From: Pacificimonas sp036351775
Lineage (GTDB): Bacteria; Pseudomonadota; Alphaproteobacteria; Sphingomonadales; Sphingomonadaceae
DNA: 64,000 nucleotides
Assembly: GCA_036351775.1 (NCBI GenBank)
Contig: JAZBPX010000066.1
Location: forward strand, 94,804-158,803
Direction: 5' to 3'
In this document: positions 25,658-34,476 of the stretch, piece by piece
How positions within the stretch are numbered: the first letter of the stretch is position 1
Layout: every line of letters begins with the position of its first letter
Program-made: the position numbers and the translations under genes
The notes under the pieces: model-generated
Told to the model about the DNA's origin: nothing
Databases searched by the model: none
The model's input: the letters and a program-made list of their open reading frames with translations, nothing else

Positions 25658-27034
25658 ATGACAAACTCCAAATGGCATCCCGCCAGTTGGCGCGACCACG
25701 AGGCGCGGCAGCTTCCCAATTATCCCGACACGGCAGCGCTGGCCGAGACCGAGCAGCTGCTCGGCACCTATCCGCCGCTCGTCTTCGCCGGGGAGGCGCG
25801 GCAGCTGCGCGCTGATCTCGCCGACGTGTCCGCCGGAGATGCCTTCCTGCTCCAGGGCGGCGACTGCGCTGAGAGCTTCGCGGAGTTTCACCCCAACAAC
25901 ATTCGTGACACGTTCCGCGTCCTTCTGCAAATGGCCGTGATCCTGACCTTCGGTTCTAAAATGCCGGTCGTGAAGGTCGGCCGCATGGCGGGCCAGTTCG
26001 CCAAGCCCCGGTCCGCCGACATGGAGGAACAGGGCGGCCAGTCCCTCCCCTCCTACCGCGGCGACATCGTCAACGACATCGAGTTCGAGGCGGGCGGCCG
26101 CGTGCCGAACCCGGAGCGCATGCTGCGCGGCTATATGCAGGCCGCCGCCACGCTGAACCTCCTCCGCGCCTTCGCCAGCGGCGGCTATGCGAACCTTTAC
26201 CAGGTCCATCAGTGGAACCTCGACTTCGTCGGCCAGTCCACGGGCGAAAAGTACCGCGAGGTCGCCTCCCGCATCGGCGAGGCGCTCGACTTCATGGTGG
26301 CATGCGGCGTCGACCCGGACAGCGTGCCCCAGCTTCAGGGCACCGACTTCTACACCAGCCACGAGGCGCTGCTCCTCGGCTACGAACAGGCCATGACGCG
26401 GCAGGATTCGCTGACCGGCCGCTGGTACGACACCTCCGCGCACATGCTGTGGATCGGCGACCGCACGCGCTTTCCCGGCTCGGCGCATGTCGAGTTCCTG
26501 CGCGGCGTCGGCAACCCCATCGCCATGAAATGCGGGCCGAGCCTTCAGCCCGACGACCTCATCCGCATGATCGACACGCTGAACCCCGAAAACGATCCGG
26601 GCCGCCTGACGCTCATCAGCCGCTTCGGCCATGAGAAGGTCGGGGATGGCCTGCCCGCGCTCGTGCGCCGCGTGAAGGCGGAGGGGCGTCACGTCGTCTG
26701 GTCCTGCGACCCCATGCACGGCAACACGATCAAGTCCGCGACCGGCTTCAAAACGCGCCCCTTCGAGCGCATCCTCTCGGAGGTGTCGTCCTTCTTCGCC
26801 GTCCACCGCGCCGAGGGCACCCATGCTGGCGGCATCCACTGCGAGATGACCGGCCAGAACGTAACCGAATGCACAGGCGGCGCTGCGGCCGTGACCGAAG
26901 AAAGCCTCGCCGACCGCTACCACACGCACTGCGATCCGCGCCTCAACGCCAGCCAGTCCATCGAACTCGCCTTCCTCCTCGCCGAGCATATCCGCGACGA
27001 GATGGCAAAGGACGAACAGGCCGCCGCGGCGTAG
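25658..27034 (+). CDS. aroG: Class II (plant-type) 3-deoxy-7-phosphoheptulonate synthase
   Basis: 458 residues. LLQGGDCAESFAEF, MPVVKVGRMAGQFAKPRS, SYRGDIVNDIEFEAGGRVPNPERML, ISRFGHEKVGDGLPALV and GGIHCEMTGQNVTECTGGA are the hallmark segments of class II DAHP synthase, with the metal-site Cys, His, Glu and Asp present. It condenses phosphoenolpyruvate and erythrose-4-phosphate, the entry to aromatic amino acids. The enzyme stands alone here; tRNA-Glu follows. The symbol is generic for this function. Confidence 0.93.
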   Translation: MTNSKWHPASWRDHEARQLPNYPDTAALAETEQLLGTYPPLVFAGEARQLRADLADVSAGDAFLLQGGDCAESFAEFHPNNIRDTFRVLLQMAVILTFGSKMPVVKVGRMAGQFAKPRSADMEEQGGQSLPSYRGDIVNDIEFEAGGRVPNPERMLRGYMQAAATLNLLRAFASGGYANLYQVHQWNLDFVGQSTGEKYREVASRIGEALDFMVACGVDPDSVPQLQGTDFYTSHEALLLGYEQAMTRQDSLTGRWYDTSAHMLWIGDRTRFPGSAHVEFLRGVGNPIAMKCGPSLQPDDLIRMIDTLNPENDPGRLTLISRFGHEKVGDGLPALVRRVKAEGRHVVWSCDPMHGNTIKSATGFKTRPFERILSEVSSFFAVHRAEGTHAGGIHCEMTGQNVTECTGGAAAVTEESLADRYHTHCDPRLNASQSIELAFLLAEHIRDEMAKDEQAAAA

Positions 27035-27120
27035 GGACGGCCTTTGACCGGCGGTCTTCTTGACAGCGGCAGGGGCGCACCATAGGTCGCGCCTCTCTCG
27101 CGGGCTCAGCCCCGCCGATT

Positions 27121-27196
27121 GGCCCCTTCGTCTAGCGGTCCAGGACGCTGCCCTCTCACGGCAGAAACACGGGTTCGAGTCCCGTAGGGGTCACCA
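27121..27196 (+). tRNA. tRNA-Glu (anticodon CTC)
   Basis: A full cloverleaf: acceptor GGCCCCT pairs with AGGGGTC (with one G-U), the D arm has TCTAGCGGTCCAGGA, the anticodon stem CTGCC/GGCAG holds loop CTCTCAC with anticodon CTC, and the T arm contains GGGTTCGAGTCCC. CCA is encoded (27194-27196). Confidence 0.95.
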
Positions 27197-27270
27197 TTTC
27201 CTGTTCGGAAACCGGTAGGCATTCGTTGGTGAATGATGCCCAGCAGAACAACTTACTGAGCGAAATCCCC

Positions 27271-27954
27271 TCACCCCGTCAGGACGTGCGCATCCACCGG
27301 CACCGTCACCGCAGGCAGGATCGCCGCCGCGCTGCCCTCGCCATGGCCTTCGGCGGCCTGTTCGGCGTCGATCTGCTTGGTGCCGTCGTCCAGCGCCAGC
27401 AGCACCGTCCGGGCACTGCGGATCGTATGCCCGCTGATCGAAACCATCTCATCGCCGTTTTCGGCCTGCACGCCCAGCGCGCGAATATCCTCTGGGCTCT
27501 CGACGCCCTCGTCGCGGTCCGGGCCGCGCACGATCCCGGCCATGTCGCCCTCCTCGGTCAGCGTCAGCAGCACCAGGTCCAGCGGCCAGCTGAGGTCCTC
27601 CAGCCGTGCATTCGCCGCGTTGCCCGCCAGCTTGTAGTCGGGGTTCTCCCCGGTCAGCGGCATGACGCGCGCGCCCTTCGGCATGAACAGCCGCGCCAGC
27701 TTTGCGACGCCAGAGCGGTCGTCGTCGACCGCCACGATGGCATCATGCGTCGGCACGATCGTCACATGCCGCCAGTCGCGCTTCTGCGCCGCCAGCTTCT
27801 CATAGGCCGGGACCAGAAAGTCGTCCCACGGCAGGGCGATAACCGCGTCCCGCCGCGCATCCAGCGCGCTGTCGATGATGAAGCCGATATCGCCGGCAAT
27901 CGACCCGGCGAACTCGTCCTGATCGGCCGCGTCCCAGACTTCGAGTTCGGTCAT
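27271..27954 (-). CDS. pgl: 6-phosphogluconolactonase
   Basis: 227 residues of the glucosamine-6-phosphate isomerase/6-phosphogluconolactonase fold, in the diverged form found in sphingomonads. Visible are LPWDDFLVPAYEKLAAQKRDW, VTIVPTHDAIVAVDDDRSGVAKL, LPLTGENPDY-like text (MPLTGENPDYKLAGN), DLVLLTLTEEGDMAGIVRG and the C-terminal ISGHTIRSARTVLLALDDGTK. It would hydrolyse 6-phosphogluconolactone in the pentose phosphate or Entner-Doudoroff pathway. No zwf or edd is in the window, so the call rests on sequence alone. Confidence 0.78.
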   Translation of the reverse strand: MTELEVWDAADQDEFAGSIAGDIGFIIDSALDARRDAVIALPWDDFLVPAYEKLAAQKRDWRHVTIVPTHDAIVAVDDDRSGVAKLARLFMPKGARVMPLTGENPDYKLAGNAANARLEDLSWPLDLVLLTLTEEGDMAGIVRGPDRDEGVESPEDIRALGVQAENGDEMVSISGHTIRSARTVLLALDDGTKQIDAEQAAEGHGEGSAAAILPAVTVPVDAHVLTG

Positions 27955-27979
27955 GCGGCCTCACGGATTTGTAGGGTGA

Positions 27980-28054
27980 TGGTGGGCGCAGGAGGGTTCG
28001 AACCTCCGACCCCTACGATGTCAACATAGTGCTCTACCACTGAGCTATGCGCCC
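27980..28054 (-). tRNA. tRNA-Val (anticodon GAC)
   Basis: On the minus strand: acceptor GGGCGCA pairs with TGCGCCC, D arm TAGCTCAGTGGTAGAGCA, anticodon stem CTATG/CGTAG around loop TTGACAT with anticodon GAC, T arm GGAGGTTCGAACCCTCC, and an encoded CCA at the 3' end. Confidence 0.95.
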
Positions 28055-28117
28055 ATCCGGGAACGGGGCATGTAGCGGCGCTCCGAAATGCGCGCAAGGC
28101 CCCATATCGCTTTGCGG

Positions 28118-28507
28118 TCAGGCGGCGAGAACCCGTTCGATCTCGTTCGTCAGCTCGCGCAGGTGAAAGGGTTTCGACAGCACCTTCGCGCCCTGCGGGG
28201 CACCCGAATCCTTGCTCAGTGCAACCGCGGCAAACCCGGTGATGAAGATCACCCGCATGCCTGGCTGCATCTCGCCTGCCCGCCGCGCCAGTTCGATCCC
28301 GTCCATTTCCGGCATGACGATATCGGTCAGCAGCAGGTCGAAACCGCCCTCTTCCAGATGCGGCAGCGCCGCCGTGCCGCGGTCCACCGAGGTCACGGCA
28401 TAGCCTGCGCGTTCGATGGCTCGGGTCAGAAAGGCGCGCATCGACTCGTCATCTTCCGCCAGCAATATGCGGGTTTTGCGGTCGGCTTCCGGTTCACCGG
28501 CGGACAT
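28118..28507 (-). CDS. cpdR: Cell-cycle response regulator CpdR
   Basis: 129 residues, one receiver domain. ILLAEDDESMRAFLTRAIERAGYAV, DLLLTDIVMPEMDGIELARRA (phosphoacceptor D62) and VIFITGFAAVAL...GAKVLSKPFHLREL are nearly the CpdR consensus. In Caulobacter unphosphorylated CpdR takes ClpXP to the pole and drives CtrA destruction; phosphorylation by the CckA-ChpT relay stops it. The start MSAGEPEADRK at 28507 is chosen over an upstream frame start at 28558. It is divergent from the N-formylglutamate amidohydrolase gene; tRNA-Val lies downstream. Confidence 0.9.
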   Translation of the reverse strand: MSAGEPEADRKTRILLAEDDESMRAFLTRAIERAGYAVTSVDRGTAALPHLEEGGFDLLLTDIVMPEMDGIELARRAGEMQPGMRVIFITGFAAVALSKDSGAPQGAKVLSKPFHLRELTNEIERVLAA

Positions 28508-28635
28508 GGGCAGGCTTCCTGACTGGGCAAGGGTACGCGCGAACGATCTGCAGCGCATAAGATCATGATCTTAACGTCGCATCAACAGTGCGGACGACTT
28601 GGCCTCTGCTGTGTGGCGCTGCTAGGGGCTGATGA

Positions 28636-29490
28636 ATGAGCCCGCCCTTCACGCTGTCCCTGCCGCGAGCGGGCACTGTCTCTCCCTTCGTCATGGCCTC
28701 CCCGCATAGCGGGCGCGATTATCCGCGCGAGTTCCTGAACATGCTGGCCTGCCGGGAACGGGACCTCAGGCGGGCGGAGGATGCCTGGACGGATCGCCTT
28801 TACGACCCGGCGTCTCGCGCGGTTGCAGCTCCCCTTCTAAAGGCCCGTTACGGTCGCACCTTCGTGGACCTGAACCGCGATCCCGCCGAACTCGATCCAG
28901 AGGTCATCGCCGACCTGCCGCCCCGTTTGCTCAGCGAGCGGGTCAAGGCCGGACTCGGCGTCATTCCGCGCGTGGCAACGCCGGGTGTGCCGCTCTACCG
29001 CGAACCCCTGTCCCGCCTTTCCGCTGAGGCGCGGCTGCGCGCTGTTCACGCGCCTTACCACGCAAGGCTTCACGAACTGCTGGCCGCGGCGCGTCAGGCG
29101 AACGGGGCAGCGCTTCTCATCGACTGCCACTCGATGCCCAGCCTGCCGCCCGCGCGCGGGAAACCTGCGCCGCAAGTGATCATCGGTACACGCCTTGGAA
29201 AAAGCTGCGCGCCGTGGGTTCGGGATGTTCTCGTCAACGCCTTCTCGGCGCACGCAGAGGTCGCGGTCGACCGGATCTACGCGGGCGGCTGGACCACGGC
29301 GCATCACGGCCGCCCGGACGACGGGATCGAAGCCGTACAGATCGAGATCGACCGCGCGCTCTATCTCGATCCGGAAACGCTACTGCCGAGCGATGAGTTT
29401 GCCAGCACCGCAGCCATGATCGAAGCGGCTCTCGGCACGCTCGCGGCGGCCTGGTATGCGCGGCGTCCCGGCCTACTCGCCGCCGAATAG
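28636..29490 (+). CDS. N-formylglutamate amidohydrolase family protein
   Basis: 284 residues of the N-formylglutamate deformylase fold (zinc peptidase-like). MASPHSGRDYPREFL gives the first metal His, FVDLNRDPAELDP, YHARLHELL, LLIDCHSMPS the Asp/His pair, and IQIEIDRALYLD-like text the last Glu. The family releases formate from N-formylglutamate at the end of histidine breakdown, but no hut genes are near, so another N-acyl amino acid may be the substrate. It starts two codons after an overlapping ATG. Divergent from cpdR. Confidence 0.85.
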   Translation: MSPPFTLSLPRAGTVSPFVMASPHSGRDYPREFLNMLACRERDLRRAEDAWTDRLYDPASRAVAAPLLKARYGRTFVDLNRDPAELDPEVIADLPPRLLSERVKAGLGVIPRVATPGVPLYREPLSRLSAEARLRAVHAPYHARLHELLAAARQANGAALLIDCHSMPSLPPARGKPAPQVIIGTRLGKSCAPWVRDVLVNAFSAHAEVAVDRIYAGGWTTAHHGRPDDGIEAVQIEIDRALYLDPETLLPSDEFASTAAMIEAALGTLAAAWYARRPGLLAAE

Positions 29491-29529
29491 AAAAAGGCCA
29501 CCCCTCAGCCATGAAGGCGAAAGGTGGCC
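29491..29529 (-). terminator. Rho-independent terminator for cytochrome b561 gene
   Basis: On the minus strand GGCCACC (29529-29523) pairs with GGTGGCC (29502-29496) and is followed by TTTTT (29495-29491). It lies about 100 bases past the cytochrome b561 stop. The same hairpin may also slow plus-strand transcription from the amidohydrolase gene. Confidence 0.75.
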
Positions 29530-29626
29530 AGTCGAAAAGCAGCGCCGCGAAAAGGGGCAAACGCGGCGTTGTGAACAAGAGGTGGTAAAGCCCACTCAGG
29601 TCGGCAAGTGCGTCCCCTCGCCGCGC

Positions 29627-30163
29627 CTATTGCGGCCGCCGCAGGAAGGGGATCATGCGCGCAGGCACACCGTCCCTGTCTATGAAATAATGCTTCAGCG
29701 CGCCGAGAACGTGCAGGCCGAACAGGCCGAGCAGACCCCATTGCAGCCACTCGTGCATATTGTGCCAGAACTCCCGCATGCCGATGCCGAGATCGGGAAC
29801 GGGAATGACGCCGAAAACGGCAAGCGGGCGGTCCGGCGTCACGGCAAAGGCCCAGCCCGACAGCGGGATCAGCAGCAGCAGGGCGTAAAATCCGAAATGG
29901 GTGCCGCGCGCCAGCAGCTTTTCCCAGCCGGCCATGTGCACGGGCAGCGGCTCGAACCCCTCCTTCACGCGCAGGATGACCCTGAACAGGGTCAGCGTCA
30001 GAATCGTGATCCCGACCGACTTGTGCAGCATATAGCCAAGCCCAAGGCTCGGATCGCCGCGCTCAAGTGACTGAAGGTACTGAATACTCGCATATTGAAA
30101 CAGCACCAGCAGTGCGAGCAGCCAGTGCAGCGAGACGGTGAGCGTCGAGTAGCCTTTGTCCAT
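29627..30163 (-). CDS. Cytochrome b561
   Basis: 178 residues with four membrane helices (about 9-28, 45-62, 85-105, 140-160). Haem-ligand histidines sit in VSLHWLLA, YMLHKSVG, MHEWLQWG and GLHVLGALKHYF, as in the diheme b561 (CybB) family that passes electrons from ubiquinol, for example to superoxide or periplasmic partners. The start at 30163 gives the family N-terminus MDKGYSTLTVSLHW. A stem-loop directly upstream could act on its translation. It follows sapC on the same strand. Confidence 0.87.
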   Translation of the reverse strand: MDKGYSTLTVSLHWLLALLVLFQYASIQYLQSLERGDPSLGLGYMLHKSVGITILTLTLFRVILRVKEGFEPLPVHMAGWEKLLARGTHFGFYALLLLIPLSGWAFAVTPDRPLAVFGVIPVPDLGIGMREFWHNMHEWLQWGLLGLFGLHVLGALKHYFIDRDGVPARMIPFLRRPQ

Positions 30164-30166
30164 GCC

Positions 30167-30217
30167 AAAAAGAAAGCCCCCTTCCCGCGCTCCCGTCAAG
30201 GGCGGAGAAGAGGGCTT
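30167..30217 (-). terminator. Stem-loop and T-run between sapC and the cytochrome b561 gene
   Basis: On the minus strand AAGCCCTCTTC (30217-30207) pairs with GAAGGGGGCTT (30184-30174, one G-U), then a T-rich run reaches 30167, three bases from the b561 start codon. It reads as a terminator for sapC, but the second arm also contains the purine-rich ribosome site of the b561 gene. Confidence 0.65.
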
Positions 30218-30239
30218 CCTCTTTTGGTCTGGAACAAAT

Positions 30240-31049
30240 CTAGCCGGTAACGGTGCCGTCCGTCTCAACAGCCGATGACGGCTTGTTCAAAAGGTCAGGG
30301 TTCGCGCGGGCGAAATGCTCGCGAATGATCTGCATCGACAACAGGTGCGCATAAACCAGCGCCAGCGCGCCGTTCGAAACCAGCTTGCGGGCCTGGTCGC
30401 CGCGCAGTTCCTTCAGCTTCTGCTCATTGACCATGCGGAACCCGCGATAGACGTTCGGCTTGTCCTGGCCCGGCGGCTGGATGGCCACTTCGCCGTCCAT
30501 CAGCAGCTCGGCCCCGGTGATCTCGTCCACGAATGCCTTGGTCCGGGCGATGGACTTTTCATACTCTTCGCAGAACTGCAGGACGTTCTGCAGCACGCCG
30601 GACTGGTTGCCGTCCTCGAACAGCTTGTTGCCGAACTCCTCGCCAACCTCGCCCGAACTCGCATCGAAACACAGCGACAGGTCATCGCTGTCCGGCGCCG
30701 TGCGCGCCAGCATGAACGGATAGCGGCGGATATAGGCGGGAACATAGCTCTCCGCCTTCCACGACCCGTCGTCGTTCAGGTAAAGATTCTCGCCCTCCTT
30801 CAGACCGAGCAGCGCCAGCGGCGTCGGGTTCTCGGAGGCGGAGAAGACGACGGGGAAGAACCGGTGCGCGGCGGCGAACTCGTCGACCGTCAGCGGCACG
30901 GCATGCACACCCTTCGTGAAATCCAGGCTGTTCCGGTTCTTCACGCCAAAGTCGGCGTGGGTCGCGGAGGACAGCGGTGTCAGCTGGTTGTAGAACAGCG
31001 GAAGGCGCGGCGCGTCGCCATTTGCGGCGCCGGTCGGTGTGGTGGCCAT
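30240..31049 (-). CDS. SapC family protein
   Basis: 269 residues matching the SapC family (first described beside a Campylobacter S-layer gene): THADFGVKNRNSLDFTKGVHAVPLTVDEFAAAHRFFPVVF, LALLGLKEGENLYLNDDGSW, ESYVPAYIRRYPFML and LCFDASSGEVGEEFGNKLFEDG. No signal peptide or membrane segment is visible. Its biochemical role is unknown. In alphaproteobacteria it often lies near TonB receptors or halogenases, but none is adjacent here. It is divergent from the M17 peptidase, with 193 bases between the two starts, and a stem-loop follows its stop. Confidence 0.85.
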   Translation of the reverse strand: MATTPTGAANGDAPRLPLFYNQLTPLSSATHADFGVKNRNSLDFTKGVHAVPLTVDEFAAAHRFFPVVFSASENPTPLALLGLKEGENLYLNDDGSWKAESYVPAYIRRYPFMLARTAPDSDDLSLCFDASSGEVGEEFGNKLFEDGNQSGVLQNVLQFCEEYEKSIARTKAFVDEITGAELLMDGEVAIQPPGQDKPNVYRGFRMVNEQKLKELRGDQARKLVSNGALALVYAHLLSMQIIREHFARANPDLLNKPSSAVETDGTVTG

Positions 31050-31242
31050 GTGGTGTGGTCCCGAAATCTATAGGGGTGGAACAGGAAATTCGTGAGCGGC
31101 CCACATAAAGCCGCAGCCGCTCGCTCGCAAGGTTGCTGGTAGGCAGGCGGCTACAGCGCCCGGACATCTGGCCCGCGACCCGCTGTCCCCGATGCAATAT
31201 TGGTAGGGACAGCAGCGCGCGGCTGTGGCTACACGCATAGCC

Positions 31243-32646
31243 ATGACAGACTTTTCAGACACCCTCGCCGCAGACCGCGGGCAGGCCGCCCGCTCCATTC
31301 AGGCTGTGAAACCCTCCGAGATCGAAGACTGGACCGCCAGCCTCAGTCCCCGCGCAGCTGCCGCCGTCGCCGCGCATCCGCGCTTTGGGCAGGCCGGGAC
31401 GCACGTGATCCTTCCCGGCGCGAACGCAGAGGAGTGGCAGGGGGCCGTCGTCGTTCCGGAACCGCCCTCCATCTGGCAACTCGCCAGCCTGCCGGGCGCT
31501 CTGCCCGCCGGAACCTACAGGCTGGAAGGCGGCGATCCGGGCGACGCCGCTCTTGGCTGGGCGCTCGGCCATTATCAGTTCGACCGTTATCTCAGCGACA
31601 ACGAACCTGCGTCGGCCAGAACATTGCTGGTCCCCTCGGAATCGGCCGCGCTTGCTGTCCAGCGCGAGGCGGAGGCACAGGCTCTCGTCCGCGACCTTGT
31701 CAACACGCCCGCCGAGGACATGGGACCGGTCGATCTGGAAGAGGCGGCGCTGAAGCTTGGGCGCGACTGCGCGGCGCAGGTTTCCGTCATCCGCGGCGAT
31801 GACCTCCTTGCCGAAAACCATCCAACCATCCACGCCGTCGGGCGCGCCGCCGCACCGGGCCGCGAACCGCGTCTCATTGACCTCAGCTGGGGCCGGTCCG
31901 GCGACCCGAAACTCACGATCGTCGGCAAGGGGGTCTGTTTCGACAGCGGCGGCCTCGATGTAAAATCCGCCGCCGGCATGCGCCTGATGAAGAAGGATAT
32001 GGGCGGCGCCGCGCACGCGCTCGCCCTGGCGCAGCTCGTCATGCAGGCCGCCCTCCCCGTTCGGCTGCGTCTCCTTATCCCTGCGGTTGAAAACAGCGTG
32101 TCCGCCAACGCCCTGCGCCCGGGCGACGTGGTCAAGACCCGCGCCGGCCTCAGCGTCGAGATTCACAATACCGATGCGGAGGGCCGCCTAGTGCTCTGCG
32201 ACGCCCTTGCCCTTGCAGAGGAAGACGAGCCGGACCTCATCATCGACTACGCGACCCTGACCGGCGCGGCGCGCGTGGCGCTCGGCCCCGATCTCCCCGC
32301 CATGTTCGCCCGGTCTGACAGCACAGCCGAGGCCCTCATCGCTGCGGGCCGTAATTGCGACGACCCGGTGTGGCGGATGCCGTTGTGGGAACCGTATCAG
32401 GCCCTCCTCAAGTCCGACATCGCCGACGTCGCGAATGCCGCCACCACCCCCTTTGCCGGAGCCGTCACGGCCGCGCTCTACCTTGCGCGTTTCGTCGACG
32501 TCGGCCGCGACTGGGTTCATTTCGACACCTACGCCTGGATGCCGAATGACAAGCCGGGGCGTCCGAAGGGCGGAGAGGCACTTGGCCTGCGCGCCGCGTT
32601 CCGGATGATCGCGGATCGTTACGCAGCCCAATCAAGATCGAATTAA
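31243..32646 (+). CDS. M17 leucyl aminopeptidase
   Basis: 467 residues. The catalytic C-terminal domain is complete: IVGKGVCFDSGGLDVKSAAGMRLMKKDMGGAAHAL carries the metal-binding Lys and Asp, ENSVSANALRPGDV, and the signature NTDAEGRLVLCDALALAEE. It removes N-terminal residues from peptides using two metal ions. The N-terminal domain is diverged, and no PepA DNA-binding features can be claimed. The start at 31243 (MTDFSDTLAADRGQ) has no strong ribosome site; ATG-like alternatives lie 18 bases upstream. Confidence 0.9.
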   Translation: MTDFSDTLAADRGQAARSIQAVKPSEIEDWTASLSPRAAAAVAAHPRFGQAGTHVILPGANAEEWQGAVVVPEPPSIWQLASLPGALPAGTYRLEGGDPGDAALGWALGHYQFDRYLSDNEPASARTLLVPSESAALAVQREAEAQALVRDLVNTPAEDMGPVDLEEAALKLGRDCAAQVSVIRGDDLLAENHPTIHAVGRAAAPGREPRLIDLSWGRSGDPKLTIVGKGVCFDSGGLDVKSAAGMRLMKKDMGGAAHALALAQLVMQAALPVRLRLLIPAVENSVSANALRPGDVVKTRAGLSVEIHNTDAEGRLVLCDALALAEEDEPDLIIDYATLTGAARVALGPDLPAMFARSDSTAEALIAAGRNCDDPVWRMPLWEPYQALLKSDIADVANAATTPFAGAVTAALYLARFVDVGRDWVHFDTYAWMPNDKPGRPKGGEALGLRAAFRMIADRYAAQSRSN

Positions 32647-32724
32647 GCATGTCCGTTCCAGCCGCGTTAAGCTATGCAAGGCTTTCCTGCTGGGGCCACT
32701 GTCGGCGGGAGAGGGTCGGAGATT

Positions 32725-33135
32725 ATGGATCAGTCCAAGTTCGCACTTCGAGAGTCCGAACAGCTTGTGTTGTCGGACTGGATGGAGACGCTGCTGTCCT
32801 ATGTCCGGTCGGCTCGTCCCGATCTGACGAACCGCCAGATGGCGCTTCTGATGGTTGTGTATCTGAAGCCCGGGCCGCATACGGTGCGGGGACTGGCGGG
32901 GGACCTGTCCGTTTCGAAACCGGTTGTGACGCGCGCCCTCAACACGCTCGGCGCATTCGGCTTCATTCGGCGGCAGAAGGATGAGAGCGATCTACGAAAC
33001 GTCTTTGTCGAGCGCACCGAACTTGGGTGCGACTTCCTCGGCGAATTCGCGGATCTGATCGACACTGCCTATGACGAACACGACATCGGCGCCAGTGCCG
33101 CCATCGGAGAGGGGGGCGACGAACCCCGCTCCTGA
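32725..33135 (+). CDS. MarR-family transcriptional regulator
   Basis: 136 residues. The winged helix reads LTNRQMALLMVVYLKPGPHTVRGLAGDLSVSKPVVTRALNTLGAFGFIRRQKDESDLRNVFVERTELG, with the MarR beta-hairpin Asp/Arg (ESDLRN). The start at 32725 follows a weak GGAG. The NlpC/P60 gene begins inside its 3' end, so the two are probably translated together. That pairing is seen often in sphingomonads (from memory), and the regulator may act on cell-wall genes; its ligand is unknown. Confidence 0.85.
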   Translation: MDQSKFALRESEQLVLSDWMETLLSYVRSARPDLTNRQMALLMVVYLKPGPHTVRGLAGDLSVSKPVVTRALNTLGAFGFIRRQKDESDLRNVFVERTELGCDFLGEFADLIDTAYDEHDIGASAAIGEGGDEPRS

Positions 33136-33970
33136 TCCGCGCCGCAACGCCTACAATCCAGACGTCGCCGATGCCGCGCTAGAGGGGCAGGTCGAAGCGC
33201 GCCGCTTCGCTGTGCCCGCGCCGCACCGCCTTGTTGAGGGCGTGTCCGAAATGATGCGCGCAGAGCCCTCGCCAAGCGCCATCTGTGTATCCGAACTTCT
33301 GCCGGGCCAGCGCTTCGATGTCGTGGATGACAGCGATGGCTGGGCCTTTGGCTTCTCCTTTGAGGACCACTATGTCGGTTACGTCCGCTCCGAATATCTT
33401 CGCAGCGATGCGCCGATCCGGACGCACCGCATCACCGCCCCTCTCGCGCTCTGCTTTCAGCGGCCCGACATCAAGGCCGACGTGGCGACGACCCTGCCCC
33501 TGAACGCGGAGATCGCCGCGGAGGCGTTCGATGAAACCTTCCTTCGGCACCGCAACGGGACCTTCGTTCATCGCCGCCATGCCGGACCCATCGACGCGTT
33601 TGCCGCCGATCACGTGTCCATCGCGGAGTTTTTTCTCGGCACACCCTACAAATGGGGCGGGCGCAGCCGTGCGGGCATCGATTGTTCGGGTCTCGTGCAG
33701 ACGGCGCTTGCGGCCTGCGGCGTACCGGCACCGCGCGACAGCGATATGCAGGCGGCGGAACTGGGAACCGAGACCAGCCCCAGCGAGCTAAGGCGCGGCG
33801 ATCTGGTCTTCTTCCCTGGTCATGTCGGCATCATGGCAAGCGGGGCCGAGCTACTCCACGCCAACGCCTACTGGATGACGACACTGGTCGAGCCGCTCGC
33901 CGATGTGGCGGAGCGTGTACAGGGCGACAATCCCGACAGGGAGGGTATCACCGCTATCCGGCGGCTCTGA
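33071..33970 (+). CDS. NlpC/P60 (C40) cell-wall peptidase
   Basis: 299 residues. Two bacterial SH3-like segments (about 60-115 and 115-170) precede the C-terminal NlpC/P60 domain, where GTPYKWGGRSRAGIDCSGLVQTAL contains the catalytic Cys and FFPGHVGIMASGAELLHAN the catalytic His and the third residue. It should cut the gamma-D-Glu-diamino acid bond of peptidoglycan peptides. There is no signal peptide. The ATG at 33071 overlaps marR by 65 bases; a strong GGAGAGGGGG lies later (33107-33116), ahead of an ACG, so the true start is uncertain. Confidence 0.85.
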   Translation: MTNTTSAPVPPSERGATNPAPDPRRNAYNPDVADAALEGQVEARRFAVPAPHRLVEGVSEMMRAEPSPSAICVSELLPGQRFDVVDDSDGWAFGFSFEDHYVGYVRSEYLRSDAPIRTHRITAPLALCFQRPDIKADVATTLPLNAEIAAEAFDETFLRHRNGTFVHRRHAGPIDAFAADHVSIAEFFLGTPYKWGGRSRAGIDCSGLVQTALAACGVPAPRDSDMQAAELGTETSPSELRRGDLVFFPGHVGIMASGAELLHANAYWMTTLVEPLADVAERVQGDNPDREGITAIRRL

Positions 33971-34001
33971 CCTCTGTTCGCGGCGCTTCGGCCCTCGGTC
34001 C

Positions 34002-34298
34002 CTAGATATCCTCGCGTTCGAAGAGCGCGCGGTAATGCTGCGTTCTTGTCACACGCAGACCCGCGAGGCCGGCGCGGTCCACGGCCCGCTGCCAGCTGGT
34101 AAACTCCTCGACGCTCAGGCCGTAACGCTTGCATGCCTCGTCGGTGGTCAGCAGTCCGCCCTTCACGGCGGCAACGACTTCGGCCTTGCGCCGCACGACC
34201 CAGCGGCGCGTTTTTGGCGATGGCAGGGAATCAAGCGTCAGCGGCTCGCCCAGGGGGCCGATCACCGATTCGGGCTTGAAGCTTTGGTTCTCGAGCAT
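34002..34298 (-). CDS. sciP: CtrA inhibitor SciP (DUF1153)
   Basis: 98 residues of DUF1153. The core LPSPKTRRWVVRRKAEVVAAVKGGLLTTDEACKRYGLSVEEFTSWQRAVDRAGLAGLRVTR is almost the family consensus and forms a helix-turn-helix. In Caulobacter SciP binds CtrA and blocks its activation of target promoters in G1. Together with CpdR and GcrA in this window it shows that the organism carries the CtrA circuit. It is divergent from mnmA with 178 bases between. Confidence 0.9.
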   Translation of the reverse strand: MLENQSFKPESVIGPLGEPLTLDSLPSPKTRRWVVRRKAEVVAAVKGGLLTTDEACKRYGLSVEEFTSWQRAVDRAGLAGLRVTRTQHYRALFEREDI

Positions 34299-34476
34299 TC
34301 GTTTCTCAATTCGTCCGGGGGTCCGTCCTCATGGCCAAACCTTCTAGTCCTGCACCTGTGAAAGAAGCCCTAATTGCGCAGGTAAACGGCCCGGTAATCA
34401 CGGTTAACGCCCCGAAATATCTTCATTTTGGTTGCAAGTGCTGGAAAACCCGCAGGAACGAGCTATTTGACACCCT

